Assembly: GCF_018812025.1 (NCBI RefSeq)
Contig: NC_063062.1
Location: 3,579,927 to 3,643,926 of the forward strand
Source of the DNA: Megalobrama amblycephala
Lineage: Eukaryota; Chordata; Actinopteri; Cypriniformes; Xenocyprididae
DNA length: 64,000 bases
Direction: 5' to 3'
Part shown: in pieces, positions 1-14,228 of the stretch
Numbering within the stretch: position 1 is the first letter of the stretch
Layout: each line of letters opens with the position of its first letter
Translations under genes and position numbers: made by a program
Notes under the pieces: model-generated
The model's input: the letters and a program-made list of their open reading frames with translations, nothing else
Told to the model about the DNA's origin: nothing
Database searches by the model: none

Positions 1-1646
1 TAATTCTGCAGTCAGCACAGCACCAGCTGGAAAACATTTCACCAAACCATGCTTACCAAGAAAAGGCAAAATTAGGGGTTGTTAGTGTTTACATGACACC
101 ATTTTCAACAAAAACAGAAAACTTTTTATGCGTTTTGGCTGTTCATTTACAAAACAAAGACATTTTGGAGGCCTGAAAACAATTTTTTTTAAAACGGGAT
201 TCAAAGTGCAAGTTTTTGAAAATGATACTGTTATTGTCTCTGTGTAAACTACAAAAATGCGAATTTGTTAAAACGGTGACGTTGTGCACATGCATATTAC
301 GTGTTCAGTCTATAGGCGTGTAGTGTTTCTTTACAAAGTGACATCGCCAACTACTGGCCTGGCAGCATAATACAGCGTTTTTAATTGTTTTTGCAGGTCT
401 GTGTGAACTGGGATCGTTTTGACAACGTTGCTGTCTGTTCGCGAAAAACACAAAGGAAATACTTTTCCGTTTTTAGTATATCGTTGTCGTGTAATCGTGC
501 CCTTACGCTGCGTTCTAGACAAGGTTGGACGTGGGAATATCCCAAATTAAATATCCCACTTCAGACCTCAGTGAGTTCCAGGCAATCAGACATCACGTTG
601 TCCACATGATTTTGCCACAACGCAATGAGAGCATATAGTGTTTTTGTGTCAATTATGGCAAAACAACATAAAATCTCTTTAAAAACAGCTGACAAAAAGC
701 AAAAACAAAGGTATTATTACATAAACTCAATGTCTAATGTTTAACATTTATGCTCATTGGAAGTAGGACTTGTCGACATCTTTGAAGTGACGTCAGATGA
801 CGCATCTCGCTGAGGTTGGGGTTGATCGATGTACCCTGAGTTCGAATGTCCAGATCGAATGTCCAACTTTGTTCCAGACGTTATTTGCAAGAACAAGGTG
901 GGAAAAATCCAAATTCCGAGCTGTCTGGAATGCAGCACTAGTAGGAAGCAGTTCATACAGATCATGTTTTTGCATGAACTTGCTGTCTTTCACTGAGTGG
1001 GCAAATGTCCTGAGTCCAAATCCTGTCTATTCTCATTCTCTTACTGCTGAAAAGTCTGAACCATATAAATGTCTATCAAGACACTGTGTACTTTACAGCG
1101 TACTTGATAAGAATGCAAAAGGAGCAGCAAGAGCCATGAGGGGATAATAAGCAAATGACCTTTAAAAACAATAAAGTCTCCCTTTAGTAAATCTAATTCA
1201 GCTAAGTATCTGTCCTCCGTGCCCGTCCTCTGGAACAGCAGTAATACATAGAGCCCCTCCCCACCTGTGCGATGCCGTCTGGCATCAGCCCCCAGTCCCT
1301 CAACAGCAGCTGCTGCGCTCACGATACGAGCACTGTGAAATATCTGAGACCAATCAGATTTTCTAATCCTGTGGATTCACCATAAAGTGACCATGACCGT
1401 CTCATCTCTGGACACCAAGTGCATTCACATTTAATTAGTCTTCAATAATGTCCTTCTTACAGTATGAAACAGGATTGACACAACAGAGCGTCTGGCCTTA
1501 ATGATTTGGCTTCTGTTTGGGGAATTCAGACTGAGGGTTATTAACAGAACATTGTAAGGGTAGGTTTATCACTGAAAATTGTATCATACTATGTCTTCTC
1601 TTTAAACAGCATTAAAAATGGAACACTATGGCAGCAACTTTCCTAC
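1..1646. other. Unique DNA, no gene supported
   Basis: Short open frames occur on both strands but show no recognisable domain and no paired splice sites. A GC-richer block at about 1195-1325, read on the minus strand, contains CACAG|gtgggg, which could act as a donor, and is followed by an AT-rich stretch; I cannot assign it. Confidence 0.4.
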
Positions 1647-1882
1647 CTGTACATGACAGAGTTTTGCTTCGGGCGGTTGGGCGGTACTGACAGTGTATGT
1701 TAGTTTCCCCCCCTTCGTTTGGCCTAAAACATTGTTTTCATGGTCGTCCAGTTTGAGGTCATTCAGATTTTCGGTCACGGTGTTCTCTCCATAATATTTA
1801 CGATTCTTTGCAGCCTTTATCCACTGCCTACAACGCGCTGGATCCTTTACTTGAAACCGAAAGTAACTCACTCCCATTATGA
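1647..1882 (-). other. Exon-like frame with weak THAP-domain resemblance
   Basis: On the minus strand an open frame starts with ATG at 1877 and ends exactly at a good 5' splice site (CAG|gtagga) after 77 codons, phase 0. A possible 3' splice site (acttttag) lies just upstream of 1882. The peptide begins MGVSYFRFQVKDPARCRQW, which resembles the FRFP...D..RC..W core of THAP DNA-binding domains, but the later Cys/His of the C2CH finger are not visible and the rest (a charged stretch, then KLTYTVSTAQPPE) is unfamiliar. It may be one exon of a THAP-type or transposase-derived gene, a decayed copy, or chance. The preceding bases (1885-2030) are moderately GC-rich. Confidence 0.3.
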
Positions 1883-4779
1883 CTAAAAGTTTGCTAAGAG
1901 GTATTTCCTACTAAAGCATGAAGGTATTTAACTCTGCTAAGCGTATCCATAGCAGAATGGTGGGAGTGGCTTTGGATGGCAACATGCCCAGTGCATTATG
2001 GGTGTTGAAGTTTTCCTACCTATTTATCGAAAAGGGAAGACAAAAGCAATTTTTCACAGTTTTCTCAAGTCAGGTACAGATTTAAAAAAGAAAAATCGCC
2101 TTTCTACTGTATAGGCAGCCAAGTTTTATTGAAAGCCCATTTTGCCAGAATGTACATGTTGATGTTTGTCACATTCATTTGTTTGGCCTCTTACAATATG
2201 ACTTGTATTGCATGTTATTATGTTTAATTAGCAATAATAATAGTATTATAGTCACTAAATATTTCATTTGATTAAAATGTATTACAAATTAATTGTTTCT
2301 CATTATCATTGTGAGATGTTATTGACTTAATACTAATTTAAAATAATATTATTAAAAAAAAATTGCATTGATTTGAATAATCATGGTCTTTTGAGTGCCA
2401 TCAGTAATGCTTGCTGATCAACATTTGTTATATTTTCTCCTCTCTGTAAAATTTAACTATATAACAATGCAACAAATCACCTTTTACATCAGTATTCATA
2501 ACTGTGCAGCAGCACCACTTGAACTGCAGAAAGAGGTTTTGTGTTTGTCATCAGGTTGCTTGTTGTAGTAGTTCCTCTAATGACCTGCTAGTTAAAGTAG
2601 TTGCAGATAGCCTCTTAAAAGCTATTGTGTGCTGTCAAGCATTCTGTTAGGAATTACTGCTCATCTTTTGTGTGATAATCTGGCTAGAACATTGCAGATC
2701 ACATCAACGTCAACAGGCATGCTGATGCGACACTGTGCTTCTTTCAGCTGCCTCTGGGTTTTGTTTTCACTGAGCAGGACTCGTGACCTGTGACGGACCT
2801 TGCATGTATCTGACAGAAAAACTGATGAAACCAGATAGTATTTAGTATGTTAACGATTTAATAAGATATTAAACCAGCATTTAAACATTGCTTCATCAAT
2901 AAGACGACACTTTATTATTGCCTTGGGCTTTAAATATGAGGTTAAAAATGGATTTAGTCAACCTCAGCCTCCTTAGCCTTGATTTAAATCATGCTCTTTC
3001 ACTTTGCGGTAGGGACTCAATTACCATTTGAGCTACTCAAATGTGAATATGTAAAAAGAAAAAAAAAACAGGATACTCTATGAATTATGAATAACCCATG
3101 GGCAAATTGCTTTTTAATGCAGGTTAATTCAAGCTCTATATCTGCTTGCCAAAAAAGATCCGGTTGTGGTCACTGAAATTTTCAAATTTAGGCTAATTGG
3201 AAAACCATGCCTCTACTTAAATTTTTTTGCAAAAATCCAAAAGCATATATACATACAATTCACTGTGGTTTCCATCTGAAATGAACACTATAGAGACAGT
3301 AAATCTCCAACAACTTTTATTCCTTTTCACACAAATTATGTGTGCAGATTATTGATTAACAAAGACTTATTTCCACGTGTTCCATTCACAATACGATGTT
3401 ATGACCTCAACAACTTTTACCATAGCATGATTTGTAAATTAATACATTTTGGCGTTTACATCATATAACCAGTTCCATATGTATAGCTTTTCTGATGTAG
3501 TAAATTTGCTCTGTAGCTCACCTGGTACTTGCGCTGCGGAGCAAGATAAAAGAGGTCAGAGCAAGCCAAAATGGCATGGTTGCTTTATGTTTTTATCTCA
3601 TGCTTTTATTTGCCAGTTAGGTTTAGGGTAGGGTTTAGTGTAGGTGGTACATTATTTTCAAATGCCTGTTAACGCGACACACTAGATATTTCAATTCTGA
3701 ACTGCCATGATACGTACAACCAACGTAATAAAACATTTACAGATTCACCGTCATCTGTTTTGGATAAAACTGAATAAGCTTTTAGTGTCACTCACTAGAC
3801 ATTTTACTTTGAAAGTGTTGCAAAACGTACAAAAAGCAGCATAGGCCTAATATAATTGTGCAGATATGTTGCCAAACATATTTACAGAGACCATGAGTTG
3901 GTAATTTTACAGTACACTTACACAGAATTAATCTCAGAGCTGTTTTTAATAAAACTCATAAAATAGCAACATGAGCATTAATGTGAAACTGAATTTAATA
4001 TGAACAATGGCACTTTTGAATGAGCAAATACAAAGTTCTGTCATGAAACTCTAGATAGGTCCTTAACTTAACACAGCTGATTGGTTCCTGATGTATTAGT
4101 AGCCAAAGAGCTCGGCTTGCTGCTCAGCCTTAAAATACATGGTCAGCATTTGCTGTAGCAGTTGTAGCACACTTTTGGGAACCCTTCACCTTCCCAAGCT
4201 CCACCTGTATAGATCTGCTACAGGCAATTCATGTACACTCTATTGTACAGCAGCAGCAGCATCTCTTACTTGCTCACAGCAGCGTGTCATGTATGTATTG
4301 GCAGTAGCAAGTCCTGTACTGCTCTGCAGCAGCAGCGTAGCAGATCTATTCCGCCAAGACCAAACATATCAACGCTGTCATATCCGTTAAGCAATTAAGC
4401 ATTAACCAAACACTCCAAGAGCTGTCATGAAAGAAATATTGTGCAGACCCATTATCATGGGTTACATATCACGGTGATCATGGTGAAATTTACAACATTA
4501 GTGATGTATACAGACATCTTTGTGAGCTAGAGGGTTTGCAGCAGCTCACTTTGTGCAGATTTGAGCCAAACTCTCTAGAATTTGACTCTAAAAGTGCAGT
4601 GAATCTCTGAAACTGGGAGACATGCCACTGGCCACTTTCATTTACCTTTCAAATGGCAATTTAATATGCTACTAAGATTTATTTACAGAGGACTATTTTC
4701 TGCTTTGGCTTGGTATTTCACACACTGGCCTGAGAGAGTATGAGTGTTTATTTCATGGCTCTCTGGAATATTTTATTCT
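1883..4779. other. AT-rich intergenic DNA, no feature seen
   Basis: I see no coding potential and no clear repeat. A short CAG/CTGCAGCAG-like cluster at about 4245-4335 is low-complexity. The stretch at 2200-2470 is very AT-rich. Confidence 0.4.
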
Positions 4780-7471
<2,692 letters not shown>

Positions 7472-7535
7472 CTATTGAAAACTTACATAAACTAGCAAAA
7501 AGCAGTTTCAAGAGACATTCAAGCACATGTATTGC

Positions 7536-7874
7536 TGTAACGAGGCGGGACTCAGGCAGAGATCCATTTGCAAGCTTTATTACAAAAGTAAGCGTGGTCG
7601 TACAGGCAGGGTCTAAGCAGGGGCAAACAGGAACAGCAAGGGCTAGGCAGAATCGTGGTCAGGATACAGGGAATTGATCAGGGCAGGCAGATATCGTTCA
7701 CAGTCCAGATAACAATAAACATACCAAAGGCAGTAGGCAGAGAATCATAAACAGGAAACAGGCAGGATCAATAACAGACAGACAGACAGGCAGACAGGCA
7801 GACAGGATAAAAGCGTTCAGAATTGCTACACAGGGTAAACAAGACCTCGCAATGTGTGTGTGTGAGTGAGAGTC
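7536..7874 (-). repeat. 3' LTR, U3 missing
   Basis: This copy matches 8971-9318 with few differences but stops matching exactly at the TATA box, so about 121 bp of U3 is absent and the internal proline-rich coding tail abuts the LTR directly. Since both U3 copies are made from the same RNA end during reverse transcription, the loss most likely happened after synthesis or after integration. Confidence 0.8.
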
Positions 7875-8970
7875 AGGGCAAGGAGCTCGGGTGGTGCCGG
7901 CAGGGCAAGACGCTTGGGTGGAGCAAGAAAGACCTCTGGAGTGGTCTCCGGGCCCACAACGGGCTCTGGGAAGGCCTCTGAGCCTTGCAGAATGAAAGAA
8001 GCCTTCTTCCTCCTCTTCCTCCTCTTACGTGGATGAGGCGGTGGCTCTGTGTTCATCTCTTCTGTGGACGATGCAGCGAGCTCACGGGCTGAAGCGGACT
8101 CTGGAGCAGACTCACTGGCTGCAGCGGGCTCTGGAGTGGACTCAACGGCTGGAACGACCCCTTTGTTCACTGACACTGAAGGGGCGGCCATCTTGCCCGT
8201 GGGCACTGGCGAAATGGCCATCTTGTCCAACGCATCCAGAGAGCTTGAGTACGTTGCAATCAGCGAACTCGAGTGCGTTGCAACCGGCGAACTTGAGTGC
8301 GTTGCAACCGGCGAACTTGAGTGCGTTGCAACCGGCGAACTAGAGTGTGTTGCAACCAACGAGCTTGAGTGCATTCCAGCCACACTGGAACGCAACCCTC
8401 TCCGCTCCCGGACAGACCCAGAAACGTGACGTGATTCTAGACGATCAACGGGGACTTGACTTGGCTCAAGAAGCTTAGCGAAGACATGACGAGATTCTGG
8501 GCGTTCAGCGGTGACTTGACTTTGCTCACGGAGATTGACTGTGACTTGACTTGGTTCAGGATAAGCAGTACTGACTTGTTGTTATGGTAGCTGCCATTTT
8601 GTGAGTGTCCTCTGGCGCGGCAGCCATTACATGATTACATGACTAGACAAGGTTTTGCATTCCTCCGCGACAACCACAGTAAACGGAGAGCCAACAGACA
8701 ACAAAGCATAGTCCATAAAGCTGCTAAGTGATGAACGCGGTCCCTCTCGTCTTAATTTATTCTGGAGAGGTTGGTTGACGCCATCACAAAAAAAAGTCAA
8801 TCAGTGCACAGTCAGGCAGATCAGAGAAGTAAGCAATGTCCAAATATTCCTTCACATATTCCTCTAACGATCGCGTGCCCTGCGTACTCCACAATAACAA
8901 TTGTGTAAAGTTTATACCGGACAAATGCACTCCGGGAAAGCTGCTGGATCGTAGTGGTGGCGAGGTCTTC
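7875..8970 (-). pseudogene. Degenerate gag-like coding region of the LTR element
   Basis: Read on the minus strand, the upstream part (about 9008-8640) encodes a gag-type segment with GTRSLEEYVKEYLDIAYF, then a DFF/CDG-like turn, then an RREGPRSSLS-like stretch, typical of the retroelement gag domain of fish Ty3-type elements. Frameshifts and stops separate the pieces. The downstream part (8395-7826) keeps a 189-codon frame with an eight-residue tandem repeat (SSSPVATH, five or so copies, DNA at 8258-8375), then acidic and Ala/Pro-rich sequence, a basic RKRRKRRKK patch, and a Pro/Leu/Ala-rich tail that runs into the LTR. No zinc knuckle or pol domain is seen. I infer a gag remnant; no intact product is expected. 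Confidence 0.6.
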
Positions 8971-9439
8971 TGTAACGAGGCGGGACTCAGGCAGAGATCC
9001 ATTTGCAAGCTTTATTACAAAAGTAAGCGTGGTCGTACAGGCAGGGTCTAAGCAGGGGCAAACAGGAACAGCAAGGGACAGGCAGAATCGTGGTCAGGAT
9101 ACAGGGAATTGATCAGGGCAGGCAGATATCGTTCACAGTCCAGATAACAATAAACATACCAAAGGCAGTAGGCAGAGAATCATAAACAGGAAACAGGCAG
9201 GATCAATAACAGACAGACAGACAGACAGACAGGCAGGCAGGCAGGCCAGGATACAAACGCTCAGAATTGCTACACAGGGTAAACAAGACCTCGCAATGTG
9301 TGTGTGTGAGTGAGAGTCCTTTATAGTCCAGGTAAAGAGCTTCAGGAGTATGTGGCAATAGGTGATTGGTGGAGTGAGTACATGTGATAGGCAAACGGAT
9401 GGATGGGAAACGGAGTCCGGAGTGAACAGGAACGTGACA
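8971..9439 (-). repeat. 5' LTR of the retrotransposon (U3-R-U5)
   Basis: The 469-bp LTR is bounded by TG...CA ends. U3 (about 9439-9295) contains the TATA box. The R/U5 part (about 9294-8971) is nearly identical to 7536-7850, differing mainly by a few substitutions and by the length of an (ACAG)n tract (about 9210-9235). It carries an antisense TTATTA-rich segment and no open frame of interest. Confidence 0.85.
9318..9326 (-). promoter_or_regulatory. LTR TATA box
   Basis: CTATAAAGG on the minus strand lies about 30 bases upstream of GCGAGGTCTT (9294-9285), the expected transcript 5' end. The spacing from the first T of TATA to the predicted start is normal for an RNA polymerase II core promoter. 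Confidence 0.6.
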
Positions 9440-9444
9440 ATTGC

Positions 9445-10762
9445 AAGAAACAGCCATATTTATACTTTATTGGAACCAACAGCTTCCTATTAATCTGACT
9501 TTATTTGGTCGAACTAAATGAAATTCAGAAACACGAGGGTTATTTGTGTGGTTCAGTAGCAAATAAAAGTATTTTTATGTTTCAACCTTGGTTCTTCCTT
9601 TAAAAGGTGGCCTTGTGATATTTTGGAGTTGCATTAAATCTCAAAAACCTTGGCTGTTTTATAACTGACCTTCACCTTATCAGACAGGGCTGTTTTATCC
9701 TTTAGATAAGCATCGGTGCAGTGGACATTACTGGCGTGGATTGTGTGGAACAGGCAGCCATTAGAGAGTGTGTAATTGATCGGTGGGGTGAATCATCACC
9801 TCTTAGGCAACCGCTAGACAGAGATGTGAGAGAAAAGACTAATGGTGCAAGCAATACATTCTCATTTACAATCATTTACACCACTCAATACTACAAAGCT
9901 AAAGAAAACATTTTTGGGTGGATTTTAAACACATGTGAGCAGGTCAACACAAGATGCATGAGTTTTCTTTCTGCTGCTAATTCAGCATCGTGCAATGGGA
10001 CAGGGCATTTTTCAGAATGAGTCAGTCTGTGTCTCGTGTCCCTGCGGACCACACGGTCCTCCAGAGGAGGCGTTTTCACACACAGAGTTGTCCTCATCAG
10101 CCTAACTCTGTGAGAGAGACTGTCAAAACAATGGCCAATTAAAGTGCTCCATCTGTACTATACACACTCTACAGGCGATTCGTTTGAGAAAGTGTAACAT
10201 GGCTTCCAGGAGGCCATATGTAATCTTAATGCTGAGTGTCGCATTCAGAGCGTGTGCAGCTTTAGTCCAAATGAACAGACTAAATTTGTATCCTGCAGAT
10301 TAGGCCTGATATCACTCTTGTGAGATAAAAATGTGTACTTATGATTTCCTCTGGCTTTCTGTAACTCAGCACATGGTTGAACCAGTTGGTACAAAACTGA
10401 TTGCAGATTGTAAGAAAACACGTTTCACAGAGGAGACATATGTGAAACATGATTTACAAACCACAGTTGGGTCATTCTAAAAATATGGTGACTTTGCGGA
10501 TATTATATTTAAAATATATATAAAAGAAGAAGAAAATACATCTATAAATAGTATTCAAAATAAAAAATATATTCTAAAACATGCTGTTTAAACCCATGTT
10601 TGGGACAAATATGGACAAACCCAACCGTTAGGTTTAAAATTTTAGTTTAAAACCAACGATTGGGTTTGTTCATATTTAACCTAAAAATGGGTTAAATATT
10701 TTGTTATGTTTTATGCAATTATTTTGATAAAGGGAAACAAGATACATAATATTTTATGTTAT
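9445..10762. other. Intergenic DNA, no gene supported
   Basis: I see no recognisable coding sequence. Near the end (10705-10800) a phrase of about 35 bp containing TTATGTTTTATGCAATT and GGAAACAA(A/G)ATACAT occurs twice in tandem. Confidence 0.4.
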
Positions 10763-11062
10763 GTTTTATGCAATTCTTTTAATAAAAGGAAACAAAATAC
10801 ATTATTTATTCCACAGACATTCCTCTTTAAATGCAATAAGTTTCAGCTGTGTGCAAAGTGAATCAACTTTGGTTTTCGATCACTGAAAATGGGTAAAATT
10901 CAACAATTTGAACATGGAGCTGCTTTGAGATCTCCGTATCTATAGGAATGAACAATATAGGACCTTGAAAATTAAGATTTCTAAAGGAAAGTTTATTAAG
11001 AATGAGAATCTAGGAGGATATATTAAGATATCTAGAATACTTTCAGAGTTACAGGCATGCAC
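10763..11062 (+). repeat. Diverged tandem duplication, copy A
   Basis: From GTTTTATGCAATT to TTACAGGCATGCA this segment runs collinear with 11103-11416. Shared blocks include ATTCCTCTTTAAA, GTATGCAAAGTGA-like, CACTGAAAATG and AAAGGAAAGTT, with many substitutions and small indels. I see no open frame in common and no terminal repeats, so the origin is unknown. Confidence 0.6.
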
Positions 11063-11102
11063 ATTTTTGGAAAAGGAATATTTATGGCACTCAGACAGGT
11101 GT

Positions 11103-11416
11103 GTTTTATGCAATTGAGCTGATAGAAAAACACGAGACACATTTCTAGTTTCAACATTATTTGTTCTTCAGATATTCCTCTTTAAAAGAAAAAAAGTATC
11201 AGCTGTATGCAAAGTGACCCACATCTGGTTTTTGACCACTGAAAATGTGTACAATTTACCAATATATTCATGGAGCCGCATTAAGATCTTCTTATCTCAG
11301 GGATTGAACTATCGAGGGCCTTTAAAATGACGATACTAAAAGGAAAGTTGGTTAAGAACCAGAATCTAAACTGATATTTAGATATCTTCAATACTTATTA
11401 AGTTACAGGCATGCAA
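11103..11416 (+). repeat. Diverged tandem duplication, copy B
   Basis: This is the partner of 10763-11062, separated from it by about 40 bp. Both copies end in the same ACAGGCATGCA phrase. The divergence implies an old duplication. Confidence 0.6.
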
Positions 11417-13147
11417 ACTTGAGGCAAATTAAGGCAAGTGCTTTTTGCCATTTTTGAACTGTTATTGTTGGCGTATAATGAAACAAAGATTGATAAAGTC
11501 AACAGATTTTACTAATAGACCTACCAATCTCTGTGTAAAAATTAAATAATGATGCTGCCATCTTTCTAAAGTCATTTTTACACCCCTCTAATTTGGCTCC
11601 AATTCTCAGGTGAAAATGGTCATTTTGACCCCCCTCTACAAAATAGTGGATTACTGAGTAAATAACATCTGTGACATTTAATATTTTGGCTTTCATCATT
11701 ATTTATGTTTGTCTTTGCACAGAAAAAAATATTAACAAAATCAAAAATTTGAGCCGGGGAGGTTTCCAAAATTTGGTTGATTTGATACAGAATGACCCAT
11801 TATTATTTTGTAATAAAAGAAAATAAAAATCTGTATGTTTTCCACAGAAAGCTGAAGATACTGGAGTTTGATTTCAATTGTTGCTTCTCTAATACAATTG
11901 CAAATACTTACCAAAACAATCCTATATCTATTTGGATAGTTTTAGCCAAAGTAAGCCATCTTCACAGTTTTTAATCATGCTACTGCCAAAACTGCTTCAC
12001 AATTTCACACTTTATTTCAGCCCACGTAAGAATAACATACACTTAATTTCTACCACTTTATAAGTCCATTTTACTACACTATAATAAGATGATGGTTTCA
12101 TTCTTGTGGGAAGTTTTATAAAGCTCATCTGAGCAACAGTAACCAAAGGGGTTGGAGTTTAGCGAAGGGTCAGTTCTTTGTGTCTAGTTAATTAGCTCTC
12201 TTCTCCTCCAGCCTGATAAGTTTAAAGACGCTGAACAAGACATTTGAAATCGTATTGAGAAGGTCAATCAGACCGAAGACAGCATGAAGCTAGCGCAATA
12301 AAACTGAGGTACAGCTCTGTGCGAAAAACAAACTCAAGCCAATTTACATCAGCTCTTCTGGGGCCCGGAGCCTATGAGATTTTGATCCGGGAGTGCTCTG
12401 CCTGCCAATGCCGGCTCTGACAAGATCCCAGGGAAGGGCGAGCAGGACACACTGATCCGAGGCGAGACCTTGGCATAGCGCTGCTGACTGGCAATACTGA
12501 TTTGTTCCCAAGGCAACGGCCATGCGTGGTTTGTCGTGCTGAACACATGCAGGATGGGAGGAATCAGGCATCATACTGTATTTGTACCAGTTCACCATCC
12601 GTGTTGAGCAGCACGATCTAAACATAATGATGTCCTTATTTTGATCAAATCGAAACCAGTCATGAAACGAGTTGTTATACTTCGCCTGGTAAAACAAAGA
12701 AAAACATCTTTTTTATAGCTGTCATTTGGTGGTGCTTTTTTCGTTTAGCCCACAGGATTTATTTGCTCATTACTTTGTCAAGATCTCTTTATTCTCAATG
12801 TAAAATGAGCGTAAATTGCTCTTCGAGTCTCCTGCTGTGTGAGTTCTGGTGCGAATTGAGCCAGCAGAGCCAGATGCTTCGCAGAGTATCACCGTGTCTC
12901 CTGAGACCGTGAGTCTGCAGCGGAGCTTTTAATCAAAAACCTGTGTGTCAGTGAGAGCCGAGGAAACAGATCTTCCTCTTCATCAACATGTCCCCCTGAC
13001 TTTCATTAGACGCTGTCTAGATATACGTTTATTGGAGCCAGCTGTTATAATGAGGCAAGAGAGAAGAGCAAGAGCCCTCGAACAATACAAACTGAAAATA
13101 AAATGGCAGGATAGCCAAGGGGGAAAAAAAAGAGAAATACACTGTAC
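11417..13147. other. Intergenic DNA with a GC-rich block, no gene supported
   Basis: The block at about 12340-12660 is GC-rich compared with its surroundings and carries a 117-codon minus-strand frame (12344-12697) with no domain I recognise. It could be a conserved non-coding element or an exon remnant. The rest is AT-rich. Confidence 0.35.
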
Positions 13148-13155
13148 TATATACT

Positions 13156-14096
13156 TAGGGCCCAAAAATTTGACAAATTCCATGACATTCTGCGTTATAT
13201 AATTCCGTTTTTATGACTGGATTCCTTGATTTCGTCTGCGTTTTCTGCATCGCGGAATGCAGTCATAAAAACAGAATTTAATATATAACGCGGAATGTCA
13301 CAGAATTTGTCAAATTTTTGATGAATGAATAAAAAGCAGGTCAGTACACTTAAATCAAACTGCTATATAAACTAGTGTCCGTAAATATTAAACCGCAAAT
13401 ATTCCATTTAAATATGAATCCTGCATGTCTGTGTGCCTCTGAAATGAATGACGCGGAAGCACGGTTTCATTTACCTCACACACATGCACGCACACGTGAA
13501 CGATGCTTGCAGTGTTTTCATCCTCGGTCGCCTCACTATATGAGGAAATGAACGCGCAAAATTAATCTCCAGAGCTGCTCTGAAAGTTAGCATTCAACCG
13601 CTTAATTTAAGAAAAATACTGTTTTTCTTCCATGTTTTAATTTTAACAGTAAAGCGCTGTTGTGCAGCACACTGTTTGACAAAAAAGTTTAATTTCATGA
13701 TTAAAAGATAAATTAAATGGTATGCGTTAATTTGATTGCCGGAGAAATTAAAATACGGAGCAGAATTTCTTAGGAAAAAAATAAAAATACTTTTTTTAAT
13801 TAATAAATTTGGTTGTTTTTAAGATTTCAATTAATTAGACATGCTTTTTGATTATCAAAATGTAATAAACCATTAAAAAGGAATCCAGAAAAGTTCAAAC
13901 AGAAAACGGAATTTGGTAAAAAATAAAACAGAATTTGAGGGGAAAGAATAAAACGTATATCATAGGCCCCTAAAAAATGTCATTTTTTGTTAAACTTTGA
14001 ATAAATTGTTGGTAAATTGGATAAGTTTTGTTATTTCAATTAATTAGACATGCTTTTTGATTATTAACATTTAATATAACCATTAAAATGGAGTAA

Positions 14097-14130
<34 letters not shown>

Positions 14131-14220
14131 CGAAATCCAGAAAAATTCAAATGGAAAAAACGTAAATTGGGAAAAAATAAAACTGAATTTGGGAAAAATA
14201 AAACTGATTTCATAGGGCCC
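13156..14220. mobile_element. hAT-type non-autonomous element with 8-bp TATATACT duplication
   Basis: The insertion is flanked by identical 8-bp repeats TATATACT at 13148-13155 and 14221-14228. It begins TAGGGCCC and ends ATAGGGCCC. The left 160 bp form a fold-back on their own (about 13160-13200 against 13265-13317). The right part contains three imperfect repeats of an AAAAC/GGAATTTGG phrase and an (AAT)n tract. It has no transposase frame. Confidence 0.8.
14095..14128 (+). repeat. (AAT)n microsatellite
   Basis: About eleven AAT units lie inside the right arm of the hAT element. Confidence 0.9.
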
Positions 14221-14228
14221 TATATACT

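Larger units (their letters stand above)
7536..9439 (-). mobile_element. LTR retrotransposon relic, Tf1/sushi-like self-priming layout
   Basis: A complete insertion is bounded by 5-bp direct repeats ATTGC at 7531-7535 and 9440-9444. It reads on the minus strand: a 5' LTR (9439-8971, beginning TGTCACG and ending GTTACA), a short internal region with gag-like coding remnants, then an incomplete 3' LTR (7874-7536). Just inside the 5' LTR, one base from its end, AAGACCTCGC (minus strand, 8969-8960) is the exact reverse complement of GCGAGGTCTT at 9294-9285, about 30 bases downstream of a TATA box, where the transcript should begin. That is the arrangement used by Tf1 and sushi-type Ty3 elements, whose own mRNA 5' end primes reverse transcription. 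No protease, reverse transcriptase, RNase H or integrase is present, so the copy is non-autonomous or internally deleted. Confidence 0.85.

Noticed and set aside
8029..8429. Overlapping forward-strand frames of 104 and 126 codons
   Set aside because: They are the complement of the repetitive gag-like tail of the LTR element; the 24-bp unit creates open frames on both strands.
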